A stretch of DNA of 64,000 bases from Streptomyces sp. NRRL S-1022 (lineage in GTDB: Bacteria > Actinomycetota > Actinomycetes > Streptomycetales > Streptomycetaceae): NCBI RefSeq assembly GCF_000720135.1, contig NZ_JOIU01000016.1, positions 1 to 64,000 of the forward strand, given 5' to 3'. Positions 21,171 through 29,367 of the stretch are shown piece after piece. The position numbers and the translations under genes are program-made. The notes beneath the pieces are model-generated. The model made no database searches. It worked only from the letters and a program-made list of their open reading frames with translations, and was not told where the DNA came from. Within the stretch, counting starts at the first letter, position 1; every line of letters begins with the position of its first letter.

Positions 21171-21625
21171 TCAGTGCGTGTCCCCCAGGCGTCCCCCCGG
21201 GGGAGAGGATGATCGCTCCGGCTCGTTCCACTCTCGCAGGGCTGCGTCGATCCGGCTGCTTGCCCGCTCGCGGGTGTGATCCAGCACCTTCGCGGCGCGG
21301 GCCACATCGTCCGGCGGGGTCTCGTCCCAGCGGTTCCGGTTGTACGCCCACACGTACAGCGCGCGCCGCACCAGCGCGGTGTCGGGCATTCCCGCCTTGG
21401 TCCTCACAAGGGCAGGGGTGATGGTGGCCGGCGCGTCGGCGTAGTTCTTCCGCGACTTCGCCGGCGTCAGCGCCCACTAGCGGTCGGCGTACGCACGGCT
21501 GTGCTCGTACCACGTGATGAAGCCCTGCTCGGCGCGCAACTCGGAGACGGGCAGGCCCGTTTCCTCGCCATGTGCCCCCCGAGAGCGGCGCTGGGTGAGG
21601 AAACAGCAGGTCAGAGCCTCTTGAA
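21171..21625 (-). pseudogene. Second tyrosine integrase remnant (N-terminal part, amber stop)
   Basis: On the minus strand the frame reads GEETGLPVSELRAEQG, then TWYEHSRAYADR, a TAG (21477-21479), then WALTPAKSRKNYADAPATIT and PALVRTKAGMPDTALVRRAL. This is the arm-binding/core-binding region of the same integrase family as the gene at 18375. It overlaps that gene's first 90 residues in homology but with a different sequence, so it is a separate copy. The catalytic domain is missing after about ALREW. The segment before GEETGLP also appears to change frame. Confidence 0.65.
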
Positions 21626-21927
21626 CCCGTCCCGCTGCAGATGCGCTGCGCTGATCGACTTCTGTGGCGGCGCCTGCAATGGCGCACCGGAAGCGCCAGG
21701 AACAAGATGGAGGTGACAGGCCGAGGGCAGATCCGCGCACCGCATGGCCAAGCAGGCGTAACGGTGCCGGCGGGGGCTTGCCCGAGGGCGAACCGGGCCG
21801 TTTACTGGGCGGGCTCAGGCTCGTTGCCCATGGAATCCCGTGGCCGGTAACACAGGCGGCATCTGGTGTCGCAGCTGGTTGTGGTGTCTGCTCCTGTGAC
21901 ATCCGTACGGGTGAGAGGAGCCAGGGG

Positions 21928-22386
21928 ATGGACGCGATATCGGCGGGCTTGCTGGCGGCGTTGGCCGGCGGTGCCGGCGGTGAGCTGGGTCGGCAGGTGT
22001 GGGCAGGACTGGGCGTGCTGGTGCGTCGACCGTTCCAGCGTGACGAGGACGGCGGGCAGCTCACGGCAACGCGCCCGGGAGAGGCGGAACTGACGCGGCT
22101 GGAAGAGCGGCCTGACGATCCGATGCTGGCCCAAGCACTGAGTGCTGCGCTCGCGATGCGGGCGGCGGCGGACATGGACTTCCACGCAGGACTGCAACAG
22201 TGGCTCACGCGGGCAACAGAGTTGGTGCACCGTGTGGGCGGAGAGACCCGTAACGAGATCAGCGGCGGGACTTTCCACGGTCCGGTTCTCCAGGGCCGTG
22301 ACTTTTCCGGGGCGTCGTTCACCACTCGTGCTCAGACCGCGCCGTCGACTCCTCCGGGCGGCGCCGATCCCGGGCAGCGGGACTGA
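21928..22386 (+). CDS. Putative effector partner of the adjacent NLR, with C-terminal amyloid-type motif
   Basis: 152 aa. The N-terminus is a hydrophobic, glycine-zipper-like helix (ISAGLLAALAGGAGGELGRQ, residues 4-23, then VWAGLGVLVRR), followed by a charged linker and an alpha-helical region up to about 103. Residues 109-131 read NEISGGTFHGPVLQGRDFSG, then ASF; a motif of the same form sits at the N-terminus of the NB-ARC protein encoded 5 nt downstream. In bacterial NLR systems such matched motifs link sensor and executioner by prion-like templating. The glycine-zipper N-terminus suggests a membrane target (inference). ATG at 21928 has GGAG upstream. The 300 nt before it hold no gene I can support. 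Confidence 0.6.
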   Translation: MDAISAGLLAALAGGAGGELGRQVWAGLGVLVRRPFQRDEDGGQLTATRPGEAELTRLEERPDDPMLAQALSAALAMRAAADMDFHAGLQQWLTRATELVHRVGGETRNEISGGTFHGPVLQGRDFSGASFTTRAQTAPSTPPGGADPGQRD

Positions 22387-22391
22387 GCAGA

Positions 22392-24221
22392 ATGGCAGCG
22401 GTCGGCGGCCAAGGCCCTGTGGCGGAGAACCGGATCAGCGGCGGGGTCTTCCTCGGGACAGTGATCCAGGGACGCACCGTCAACGTGTACCCACCCCAGG
22501 TGATCAGCCCCGCGCTGAGCGGCCTGCCCCCGGTCTCAGCCGTCTTCACCGGCCGAGACCGGGAGATCGGTGAACTGCTACGGGTTCTCGAACCAGGAGC
22601 AGCGCAGACGGCGCCTGCCTCGCTGGTGACCGGTCTCGGGGGGATCGGCAAGACGGAGCTGGTCGTGCAGACCGCCAGGCGCGCCCTGCAGAAACAGGGC
22701 TGGTTCCCCGGCGGCGTCCTGTTCGTGGATATGTTCGGCTACGACCCCGAGCGTCGACTGCCGCCCGAACAGGCTCTGGACGGCCTCCTACGCGCCTTGG
22801 GCGTGTCACACGAGCAGATACCGCCGGGCCTGCAAGACCGTTCACGTCTCTTTCGCAGCGCCCTCGCTGCTCTCGCGGGTGCGGGAAGCCGGATCCTGGT
22901 CGTGCTCGACAACGTCTCCAGTGCCGACCATGCGCGGCCGCTCCTTCCCGCCGACGGCCTCACTGCCGCCATCCTCACCTCTCGCGACACGCTGGATCTC
23001 GGCGCCCGGCTGTTCGATCTGGACGGCGTCGACGAAACATCTGCGATCGACATGCTGGATCGGGCTGTGCGCGAAGCCCGCGGTCCCGGTGATACCCGCG
23101 TGCCGGACTCGCCGGACGCCGCCGCCGCCATCGCCCGGTCATGTGGGTGCCTGCCCCTGGCGCTGCGCATTGCCGCCGCCCTCCTGGCGGACTGTCCTGC
23201 CCGCCCGTTGTCATCCCTCGCGCAGGCCCTGCAAGCCCAGCATCTGCGCCTGAACAGGCTGCGCAGGCAGGAGCGGTGCGTGCGGAGCGCGTTCGACCTG
23301 TCCTACGAGCGCCTCGATCCCCTCCACGCGCGATTGTTCCGGCTGTTGTCGCTCAATGCGGGCCCTGACATATCTACCGGAGCCGCAGCCCGCTTGGTCG
23401 CCATCGACCGGCACGAGACCGAGGAGCTGCTGCAGGATCTCGCCCGTACCCATCTCATCGAGCCTGGGCGTAGCTGGGGCCGCTGGCGTCTGCACGATCT
23501 GGTGCGCCTGTATGCCGATGAAGCCGGAAAGGTCCACGCCGACGCCGACGACCGCGAGAACGCCCGCACTCGCCTCTACGACTACTACATCTTCCATGCG
23601 GCAGCGGCCATCCATACAGGGTGGTCTATGCCCATCAGCCGGGCAGAAGTGTTTGCCCCGCCCAGTGTCACCGACTTCCGGTTCAGCGGCCGTGCGGAGG
23701 CTAGGGGGTGGCTGGATGGCGAACGCCCGAACCTGGTGGCCGCGGTCACCGCTTCGCAGGCGGCGGGCTGTGATGATCGGAGAAGAGTGATACTCGCCTG
23801 GTTCGGTGGACTGTGTCTCAGCTCGTGGTGGCACTTCGACGACTTGGTCGCCGTCACCGAAACCGTGCTGGCCCTGTCGCAACTCCCGGAAGGGTCGAAC
23901 GGCCTCGTCGCGAAGACTCTGGCTGCCCTTGGCCGCGAGCTTGAGCACCACGGCACCCATGAACAGCACGACCTGCTGGCTTGTGCTTTCGATGCCCAGG
24001 TCAGGGCTCTGGCCATCTTCCGCGAGCACCGCGCGCGCAGATACGAAGCCTGGGCACTGATCAATTTCAGCCGCCTGCTCCATGAAGACGAGCAGCTCCA
24101 CAAGGCGGCGGGTGAGGCACTGGCTCAGGCCGCAGCATTCTTCCACGAGGCGGGCGATCAACACGGCGTGGAGACTGCGCACTATGTGAGGCGCTGCCTG
24201 CGTCTCAGTGACCAGGCCTAG
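22392..24221 (+). CDS. NB-ARC STAND ATPase, bacterial NLR-like, with N-terminal amyloid-type motif
   Basis: 609 aa. Residues 13-33 carry NRISGGVFLGTVIQGRTVNV, matching the partner's C-terminus. The NB-ARC domain starts at about 52 (FTGRDREI), with Walker A GLGGIGKT (81-88), Walker B RILVVLDNV, a sensor-type TSRDTLDL, a GxP motif CLPLALRIAAALL and an MHD-like LHDLVRLYA. The C-terminal roughly 200 residues are helical, with weak TPR character, and shorter than in AfsR/SARP-type proteins. There is no DNA-binding domain, so this is not a SARP activator. It probably senses an elicitor and nucleates the partner (inference). Translationally close to the partner gene. Confidence 0.75.
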   Translation: MAAVGGQGPVAENRISGGVFLGTVIQGRTVNVYPPQVISPALSGLPPVSAVFTGRDREIGELLRVLEPGAAQTAPASLVTGLGGIGKTELVVQTARRALQKQGWFPGGVLFVDMFGYDPERRLPPEQALDGLLRALGVSHEQIPPGLQDRSRLFRSALAALAGAGSRILVVLDNVSSADHARPLLPADGLTAAILTSRDTLDLGARLFDLDGVDETSAIDMLDRAVREARGPGDTRVPDSPDAAAAIARSCGCLPLALRIAAALLADCPARPLSSLAQALQAQHLRLNRLRRQERCVRSAFDLSYERLDPLHARLFRLLSLNAGPDISTGAAARLVAIDRHETEELLQDLARTHLIEPGRSWGRWRLHDLVRLYADEAGKVHADADDRENARTRLYDYYIFHAAAAIHTGWSMPISRAEVFAPPSVTDFRFSGRAEARGWLDGERPNLVAAVTASQAAGCDDRRRVILAWFGGLCLSSWWHFDDLVAVTETVLALSQLPEGSNGLVAKTLAALGRELEHHGTHEQHDLLACAFDAQVRALAIFREHRARRYEAWALINFSRLLHEDEQLHKAAGEALAQAAAFFHEAGDQHGVETAHYVRRCLRLSDQA

Positions 24222-24560
24222 GCAGGGAGCCGCACGAAGCCGTGTTTCCCCAGTTGCCTCCCAGCGGTGAAACTCCAGCGCGACCGACCGGCGGTGCCCG
24301 TCCATTCGGCCCTTGCCGATCACCTGCGTGACCACCTGCGGCACCTGCCGGTGAGCGGGAGCGGAGCGGACCGCTCGGCGACGACGGAGGCGGGTGCGGA
24401 CGCCGCGCGGACGGCCGGGCCCGTGCGCCGGCCTGCGACGACCACCGGGAGCGGTGGCCGCGGCTTGGACATCCGTCCGTAGGTACTCCCCGACACGCGC
24501 GCGGGTTGCACGCTCTCGCGAAATGTCTCTGCCAGGTGGTGGTCGGAATCCGCCGGCTCG

Positions 24561-24592
24561 GCGTGACCGGCGTGACCGGCGTGACCGGTGAC
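24561..24592. repeat. Tandem GCGTGACCG repeats
   Basis: Three consecutive 9-bp copies of GCGTGACCG followed by a partial copy, about 60 nt upstream of the DUF6233 gene start. Confidence 0.7.
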
Positions 24593-24637
24593 CGTGCGGG
24601 ACTGCGGGTGCGTGGTCGCGTTTCTCTGCTGGACCAC

Positions 24638-24643
24638 TAGAAT
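24638..24643 (+). promoter_or_regulatory. -10 box (TAGAAT) of a leaderless transcript
   Basis: TAGAAT ends 7 nt before the GTG of the DUF6233 gene, and there is no ribosome site. Predicted leaderless transcription start at the GTG. Confidence 0.55.
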
Positions 24644-24650
24644 CGAACGT

Positions 24651-25004
24651 GTGAACGAAGACCGTCCGCTGACGCGCCTCGACATGCTGCGGTTCGCCCG
24701 CCGCGTCGTCGAACGCCAGGCTGCCCGGCAGCTTGCGTTGATGGACCGGTGGATCGCCGACGAGGAGCGTCGGGAGGCCGAGCGGCAGCGCCGTCTCGCC
24801 GTCCGGCAGGCAGCTCCGGAATGGGCGATCGAGCGGGGCCTGAACGGCCGCAGCGCGGTCTACGTCCACGTCGGCGGCTGTACGGGCGCCGGCGGGCGGG
24901 CGAAGGGCGTCGGCCGGGAGCAGGCGGTACGGGCCCTCACCGACCGAGGCGTCCCCGCGTGCCCGCTGTGCCGGCCGGACACCGCGCTGGGGATTCTCGA
25001 ATGA
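24651..25004 (+). CDS. DUF6233 family protein
   Basis: 117 aa. An N-terminal Arg/Glu-rich helix (RRVVERQAARQLALMDRW) is followed by the family core EWAIERGLNGRSAVYVHVGG, a single Cys (GGCTGAGGRAKG) and a terminal CPLCRPDTALG. The Cys pattern suggests metal or redox binding but is not proven. Streptomyces-specific family of unknown role. The stop overlaps the next gene's ATG. Confidence 0.75.
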   Translation: MNEDRPLTRLDMLRFARRVVERQAARQLALMDRWIADEERREAERQRRLAVRQAAPEWAIERGLNGRSAVYVHVGGCTGAGGRAKGVGREQAVRALTDRGVPACPLCRPDTALGILE

Positions 25005-25273
25005 CCGGCCCGGGTGCGGGCCCGGCCGGTCCGGAAGATGCTGGAGCCATGGCCGGGAAACGTCCCATCGTCGTCCACCTGCCGTCCCCGACCGGCGGTC
25101 GCCGAGTGCGGGTGGACGGCGAGATCCTCGGCCTCGCCCACAACGTGCGGGACCTGGTGGAGTTCCTCCGCCGTGCGGGGCTGGAGATCGAACCCGAGGA
25201 AGTCGCCGACTCGCCGCTGATCGACTGGCGCGGAGTGGGCCCCGACCGCTGGGAGGCCGAGACCCGGACCTGA
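25001..25273 (+). CDS. Hypothetical small acidic protein
   Basis: 90 aa (or 74 aa from the ATG at 25049). The conserved-looking core is RPIVVHLPSPTGGRRVRVDG, then LVEFLRRAGLEIEP and PLIDWRGVGPDRWE. It resembles small proteins paired with DUF6233 genes in Streptomyces. The ATGA overlap with the upstream gene indicates coupling. Function unknown. Confidence 0.6.
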   Translation: MTGPGAGPAGPEDAGAMAGKRPIVVHLPSPTGGRRVRVDGEILGLAHNVRDLVEFLRRAGLEIEPEEVADSPLIDWRGVGPDRWEAETRT

Positions 25274-25335
25274 CCGGCCGCCGCTCCCGCCCGGGCGCCT
25301 GCGCGCACACGGCCCGCCCCGGGCACACTGACGGC

Positions 25336-25548
25336 ATGTCCTCCCGACGCAGAACCTGTCCCGTGTGCCGCCGCGAGATCGCCGTCGTCGCGGGCCGCTT
25401 CGCACGCCACGACCCGCCCGGCGCGCGGGGGAGCGGCGACCTCGTCTCCTGCGCCGGGTCGCGGCAGCCGGCGGAACTCGGAGCGGCACAGCCGTCCTTG
25501 GACGGCTACGCCGTACCGGACTTCCCCGGGCAGCTGCCGCTCTTCTGA
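25336..25548 (+). CDS. Hypothetical small Cys-containing protein
   Basis: 70 aa. Begins MSSRRRTCPVCRREIAVVAG with a CPxC knuckle and a third Cys in LVSCAGSRQP; ends in PGQLPLF. Possibly a small zinc-binding protein, with only three candidate ligands plus a His (RHDPP). No ribosome site precedes the ATG, so it may be leaderless. Function unknown. Confidence 0.55.
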   Translation: MSSRRRTCPVCRREIAVVAGRFARHDPPGARGSGDLVSCAGSRQPAELGAAQPSLDGYAVPDFPGQLPLF

Positions 25549-25710
25549 TCCCTGACGGGCGCCGGTCTGCCGGCTCCTGACGGACCGGCAGCGCGGCGGG
25601 CGGGGCGCGGTGCGGGAGCGTCCGACGCCCTGTCAGCGGGCCGGTCCGGGCAGGCGGGTGGTCCGGTTCGACAGGTCAACGACCGGCGGCCCGGCTCGGT
25701 TCCCGCCGGC

Positions 25711-26367
25711 TCAGTTCCCGGCCACCGACTTCACCGCGACCGACACCGGCGTCGAACCGCTGATCAGTTCCAGCGTGAGACCGGCCGTCGCCGGCGTGTC
25801 AACCAGCTCCGCGAGGACGGCCGCCACGTCGTCCCGGGGGACCGAGCCGCGCCCCGTGTGCGCCTCCAGCCGGACGAGACCGGTACCGGCGTCGTCCGTC
25901 AGCGCGCCCGGGCGCAGGATCGTCCAGTCCAGGGCGTCCTGCCGGGCGACGTACGCGTCGGCCTCGCCCTTGGCGCGCAGGTAGACGTCGAACACGTCGT
26001 CCCCCTGGTGCGCGGGATCCGCGGCCATCGAGGACACCACCAGGAAACGGCGCACACGCGCGCGTACGGCGGCGTCCGCGAACAACACCGCGGCGCCCCG
26101 GTCCACCGTGTCCTTGCGGGCCGTGCCGCTGCCCGGGCCCGCACCGGCCGCGAAGACCGCCGCGTCCGCGCCCTGCAGATGCGCCGCGACCCCCTCCACC
26201 GAGGCGGACTCCAGGTCGAGCAGGACCGGTTCGGCACCCGCCGCCCGAAGATCGTCGCCCTGTCCCGGGTGGCGGATGATGCCCGCCACCTCGTCCCCGC
26301 GCGCGGAGAGCAGACGCTCCAGCCGCAGCGCGATCTGACCATGACCACCAGCGATGACAATGCGCAT
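25711..26367 (-). CDS. Atypical SDR, NAD(P)H-binding protein
   Basis: 218 aa. The nucleotide-binding loop MRIVIAGGHGQIALRL is at the N-terminus, VFAAGAGPGSG is the second-strand region, and LVVSSMAADP replaces the classical catalytic YxxxK, with YLRAKGEADAYV nearby. Matches the NAD(P)-binding SDR5-type family (NmrA/YwnB-like). ATG at 26367 lies 7 nt after a TACGGT box, so probably leaderless. Confidence 0.8.
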   Translation of the reverse strand: MRIVIAGGHGQIALRLERLLSARGDEVAGIIRHPGQGDDLRAAGAEPVLLDLESASVEGVAAHLQGADAAVFAAGAGPGSGTARKDTVDRGAAVLFADAAVRARVRRFLVVSSMAADPAHQGDDVFDVYLRAKGEADAYVARQDALDWTILRPGALTDDAGTGLVRLEAHTGRGSVPRDDVAAVLAELVDTPATAGLTLELISGSTPVSVAVKSVAGN

Positions 26368-26374
26368 GAATCCG

Positions 26375-26380
26375 ACCGTA
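26375..26380 (-). promoter_or_regulatory. -10 box (TACGGT) of a leaderless SDR transcript
   Basis: Spacing of 7 nt to the ATG, and no ribosome site in the interval. Confidence 0.4.
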
Positions 26381-26616
26381 CGCCCGCAGGACCGCATCCG
26401 CCGCACGAGTTAACCGGCGCAGGCAAGGACCCGGCATACCGGGCGCGTGCCTGTGTGGACGCCCTCTCGGTGACGCACCCGTCGTACACCCCGCTTCAGG
26501 CGCCCGGAGTGTGCCCCGGGAGCAGGTGCCGGCGTGCGCACGAGCCCGCACGCCCGGCCGCTCCTCCCGTAAGCGATCAGAGCAGCTCCCGCGCCCCGCC
26601 CAGCCCAGCCCAGCCC

Positions 26617-27882
26617 TCAGGACAGCTCTCCGCGCCCCTGCCGCGGCAGCCCCAGTTCCGCTGCCGCCGCCGAGTTGCAGTACTCGCGTACCGCGCTCGT
26701 ACGGGCCACCACGCGCCCCCGGTGCACCACGATCCGGCTGTACGCCAGGGACAGCGCGCCGGCCAGATGGTCACCGCGTACGGCCAGCAACTCGGCCGGG
26801 AAGCCCGCCTCCACGCGGACCTCCGGCAGCCCCAGCACCGCGCGGGAGGACGCGCACACGGCGTCGTAGGCGTCCTCCGGGCGCAGCCCGTGGGCGGAGG
26901 CGAGGAGGTAGGCGGCCTCCAAGGGGTCGCCGCGGCCCACGGGGTTCGAGACGTCGCGCAGGGCGCCGCTGCCGGCCGCCACCCGCACCCCGGCCGCGCG
27001 CAGCAGCCGTACCGGTGCCGCGCCGCGCCGGTCGGCGCCGCCGCAGCCGCCCTGGGGCAGGCAGACCACCGTCACGCCGGCCGCCGCCAGCTGGTCGGCG
27101 ACGCGGGCGGCGGCCTCGGCGGGCAGGCGCGCGAGGCCGGCGCACGGTCCGATCGTCACGCCCGGGCGCAGGCCCCCCGCCATGGCCGCGAGCCGGGACA
27201 GCCGGGCCGGGTCCGCGGCGTCCGTGTGCAGGTCCACCGGGCAGCCGTGCTCGGAGGCCACCTCCAGGACGGCCTCCACGTAGCCCGTGGGATCGGGGTC
27301 CAGGTCGGGGCAGCCGCCCACCACCGAGGCGCCCATCTTCACCGCGTCCCGCAGCACCACCAGCCCGTCGGCGCCGGCCACCCCGGTCAGCAGCCGGGGC
27401 ATCGCCACCGTCGTCAGCTCCGCCAGCCCCCGCAGCGACCGCCGCGCCTGGAGCACCGCGCCCAGCGCGCCGAGGCCCTGGACGTCCCCCACGCGCACGT
27501 GCGCGCGGAGCGCCGTCGCCCCGTGCCCGAGCTGCAGCAGGGCCGCCTCCGTCGCCCGGCGCTGCACGTCCTCGGGGGCGTACGACGCCGGGCCGGGGCG
27601 CTCGGCGGACAGCGCGGTGTCGCCGTGGGCGTGCGGTTCGGCCGGGGCCGGCAGCAGCAGGTAGCCGCTCAGGTCCACGCGCGTGACGCCCTTGCGGCCC
27701 GGGCCCGGGGTGAGACTGCCGGTCGTACCGACCGCCTCGATGCGCCCTCCGCCCAGCCGTACGTCCACGGTCCGGCCGTCGGTGAGCCGCGCCCCGCAGA
27801 GCAGGAGGGCGGCGGGATCAGACGATCCCGAAGGCCCCGACGAGTCCGACGGCGGGTGCGGCTGCGGCTGGCTGTCGGGCAT
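26617..27882 (-). CDS. Amidohydrolase-superfamily protein with altered metal site
   Basis: 421 aa. The fold markers are present: an N-terminal beta-sandwich (LLLCGARLTDGRTVDVRLGG), the HxH of strand 1 (EPHAHGDTAL), LHTDAADPARL at strand 5, and NPVGRGDPLEAAYLLASAHG after strand 8. In related cytosine deaminase-like enzymes strand 8 carries GxDNxRD; here it reads AGSGALRD, without the metal-binding Asp at that position. Activity and substrate are therefore uncertain. ATG at 27882 has GGAG upstream. Confidence 0.7.
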   Translation of the reverse strand: MPDSQPQPHPPSDSSGPSGSSDPAALLLCGARLTDGRTVDVRLGGGRIEAVGTTGSLTPGPGRKGVTRVDLSGYLLLPAPAEPHAHGDTALSAERPGPASYAPEDVQRRATEAALLQLGHGATALRAHVRVGDVQGLGALGAVLQARRSLRGLAELTTVAMPRLLTGVAGADGLVVLRDAVKMGASVVGGCPDLDPDPTGYVEAVLEVASEHGCPVDLHTDAADPARLSRLAAMAGGLRPGVTIGPCAGLARLPAEAAARVADQLAAAGVTVVCLPQGGCGGADRRGAAPVRLLRAAGVRVAAGSGALRDVSNPVGRGDPLEAAYLLASAHGLRPEDAYDAVCASSRAVLGLPEVRVEAGFPAELLAVRGDHLAGALSLAYSRIVVHRGRVVARTSAVREYCNSAAAAELGLPRQGRGELS

Positions 27883-28012
27883 CGCGCTCCAGGGTGGGGC
27901 CGGGGGCTCGGGTGGGCTGGCGTGAGGGATCGGGGCCGTGGCCGACCCATGATCACGCAGAGTGAGACGAGCCTAGGGTGGCGAACCGCGCAGGGCGCGC
28001 AGGAGCGCAATA

Positions 28013-28130
28013 GTCGTACCGGCGTGGCCCGCCCCTGGCGGTATGCGGCTCGCCCACGCGCGTGACGGACCGTCGTACCGGTGTGGCCCACCCTCGGCGG
28101 TACGCGGGTGTCCGCGCGCGTGACGGACCC
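28013..28130. repeat. Two tandem copies of a 59-bp repeat
   Basis: Both copies begin GTCGTACCGG and end CGCGCGTGACGGAC; they differ at about ten positions. They lie in the 419-nt gap between the amidohydrolase-like gene and tRNA-Thr. An alternating CGTGTACGTGTACGTGTGCG run follows at about 28148. No gene is seen in the gap. Confidence 0.8.
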
Positions 28131-28301
28131 CGGACCCGGTGGCGCGCACGTGTACGTGTACGTGTGCGCGCGCAGATCGGCGTCCGGCGGGGACGCGGGG
28201 GCCTCCGGGCGCGGCCGGGAAGCCTGCGACGAGGGGTGCGGCCGGCGGCGGGATACGGATTTGGGTGAACGGCGGCAGACCGTGTAATGTCTTCATCGCT
28301 C

Positions 28302-28374
28302 GCCCCAATAGCTCAGTCGGCAGAGCGTCTCCATGGTAAGGAGAAGGTCAACGGTTCGATTCCGTTTTGGGGCT
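28302..28374 (+). tRNA. tRNA-Thr (GGT)
   Basis: Acceptor GCCCCAA pairs with TTGGGGC. Anticodon arm CTCC-ATGGTAA-GGAG gives GGT. T arm ACGGTTCGATTCCGT. Confidence 0.96.
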
Positions 28375-28420
28375 CTGGTGTGAGAGGTTCCCGTCGCGAG
28401 GCGGGAATCGATCTCATCAA

Positions 28421-28493
28421 AGCGGTGTAGCTCAGTCGGTAGAGCAAGCGGCTCATAATCGCTGTGTCACCGGTTCAAGTCCGGTCACCGCTA
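28421..28493 (+). tRNA. tRNA-Met (CAT), elongator type
   Basis: Acceptor AGCGGTG pairs with CACCGCT. Anticodon loop CTCATAA gives CAT. T arm CCGGTTCAAGTCCGG. Fully paired first acceptor base pair, as in elongator tRNA-Met. Confidence 0.95.
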
Positions 28494-28583
28494 CTGACAG
28501 TAGCCGATTGCGGGGTCGGTCCTTCGATCGGCTACTCTTTCTTGCGTTGAATTAGTCCATCCGTTCGTCTTAGGAGCACTCAC

Positions 28584-28748
28584 GTGGCTGCCACCGACGT
28601 CCGCCCGAAGATCACGCTGGCCTGCGTGGAGTGCAAGGAGCGGAACTACATCACCAAGAAGAACCGGCGTAACAACCCGGATCGTCTGGAGATGAAGAAG
28701 CACTGCCCGCGTTGCAACGCGCACACCGCGCACCGCGAAACGCGATAA
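28584..28748 (+). CDS. rpmG: 50S ribosomal protein L33
   Basis: 54 aa: a zinc-ribbon L33 with [15 protein letters not shown] and [14 protein letters not shown] giving the two CxxC pairs. GTG at 28584, with TTAGGAG upstream. The order tRNA-Thr, tRNA-Met, rpmG, hadA-like, hadB-like is conserved in actinobacteria. Confidence 0.95.
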   Translation: MAATDVRPKITLACVECKERNYITKKNRRNNPDRLEMKKHCPRCNAHTAHRETR

Positions 28749-28760
28749 ATCAGGCTCGTC

Positions 28761-28796
28761 CGTGAGGCCGTCCCCTTCCGAGGGGGCGGCCTCACG
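28761..28796. terminator. Stem-loop terminator after rpmG
   Basis: CGTGAGGCCGTCCCC pairs with GGGGGCGGCCTCACG across a short loop, and GCGTTTT follows. Confidence 0.75.
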
Positions 28797-28907
28797 GCGT
28801 TTTCCGCGGCCCGGCGCCCACGGCGCCCCACCGGCCCCGTGCGCATTCCATGACCGGTTTCCCGCTAATTTGGGGCCATCACAGCAGAGATCAGGAGGTG
28901 CCGGGCC

Positions 28908-29360
28908 ATGGCGCTCGACCAGTCCTTCGTGGGACGGACCTACCCGCCCACCGCGCCCTATGAGGTGGGCCGGGAGAAGATCCGCGAGTTCGCCGAGGCG
29001 GTGGGCGAGACCAACCCGGTGTACACGGACCCCGAGGCCGCCAAGGCGTTCGGCCACCCCGATGTGATCGCACCGCCGACCTTCGTGTTCTCCATCACCT
29101 TCCGGGCCGCCGGAGAGGTCGTCCAGGACCCGCAGCTCGGGCTGGACTACAGCCGCGTGGTGCACGGCGACCAGAAGTTCGCCTACGCCCGGCCGGTGCG
29201 CGCCGGCGACCGGCTGACGGTCACGTCCACGATCGAGGGCATCAAGTCGCTCGCGGGCAACGACATCCTGGACATCCGCGGTGAGGTGCACGACGAGGCC
29301 GGCGAGCACGTCGTGACCGCCTGGACCAAGCTCGTGGCCCGCGCGGCCGAGGAGGCGTGA
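28908..29360 (+). CDS. MaoC-like dehydratase, HadA-type subunit
   Basis: 150 aa hot-dog protein of the UPF0336/HadA family: SFVGRTYPPTAPYEVGREKI, TNPVYTDPEAAKAFGH, and APPTFVF in place of the hydratase His-Asp motif. It probably pairs with the next gene's product as a heterodimeric (3R)-hydroxyacyl dehydratase, as HadA/HadB do in mycobacteria. AGGAGGT lies 8 nt before the ATG. Confidence 0.82.
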   Translation: MALDQSFVGRTYPPTAPYEVGREKIREFAEAVGETNPVYTDPEAAKAFGHPDVIAPPTFVFSITFRAAGEVVQDPQLGLDYSRVVHGDQKFAYARPVRAGDRLTVTSTIEGIKSLAGNDILDIRGEVHDEAGEHVVTAWTKLVARAAEEA

Positions 29361-29367
29361 GGACCCG

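Larger units (their letters stand above)
18319..21640. mobile_element. Decayed tRNA-Tyr-integrated element(s), SLP1/pSAM2-like
   Basis: Two broken tyrosine integrases, two att-like copies of the tRNA-Tyr anticodon region, arm-type GTGGGGC repeats and two small cargo genes lie directly downstream of tRNA-Tyr. No replication, transfer or excisionase gene remains. The right boundary is not defined by a full repeat of the tRNA 3' half; I place it after the second integrase fragment. At least two insertions are inferred because the two integrase remnants overlap in the same protein region yet differ. Confidence 0.6.
24222..24650. other. Non-coding stretch between the NLR gene and the DUF6233 gene
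   Basis: 429 nt. A 71-codon open frame at 24267 has no ribosome site and no recognisable protein. A tandem repeat lies at 24561-24592 and a -10 box at 24638. Otherwise I see nothing. Confidence 0.5.

Noticed and set aside
22392..24221. SARP/AfsR-type regulator
   Set aside because: It has the NB-ARC domain but no N-terminal OmpR-like DNA-binding or BTAD domain.
24267..24482. 71-codon frame after the NLR gene
   Set aside because: No ribosome site and no recognisable sequence; treated as intergenic.
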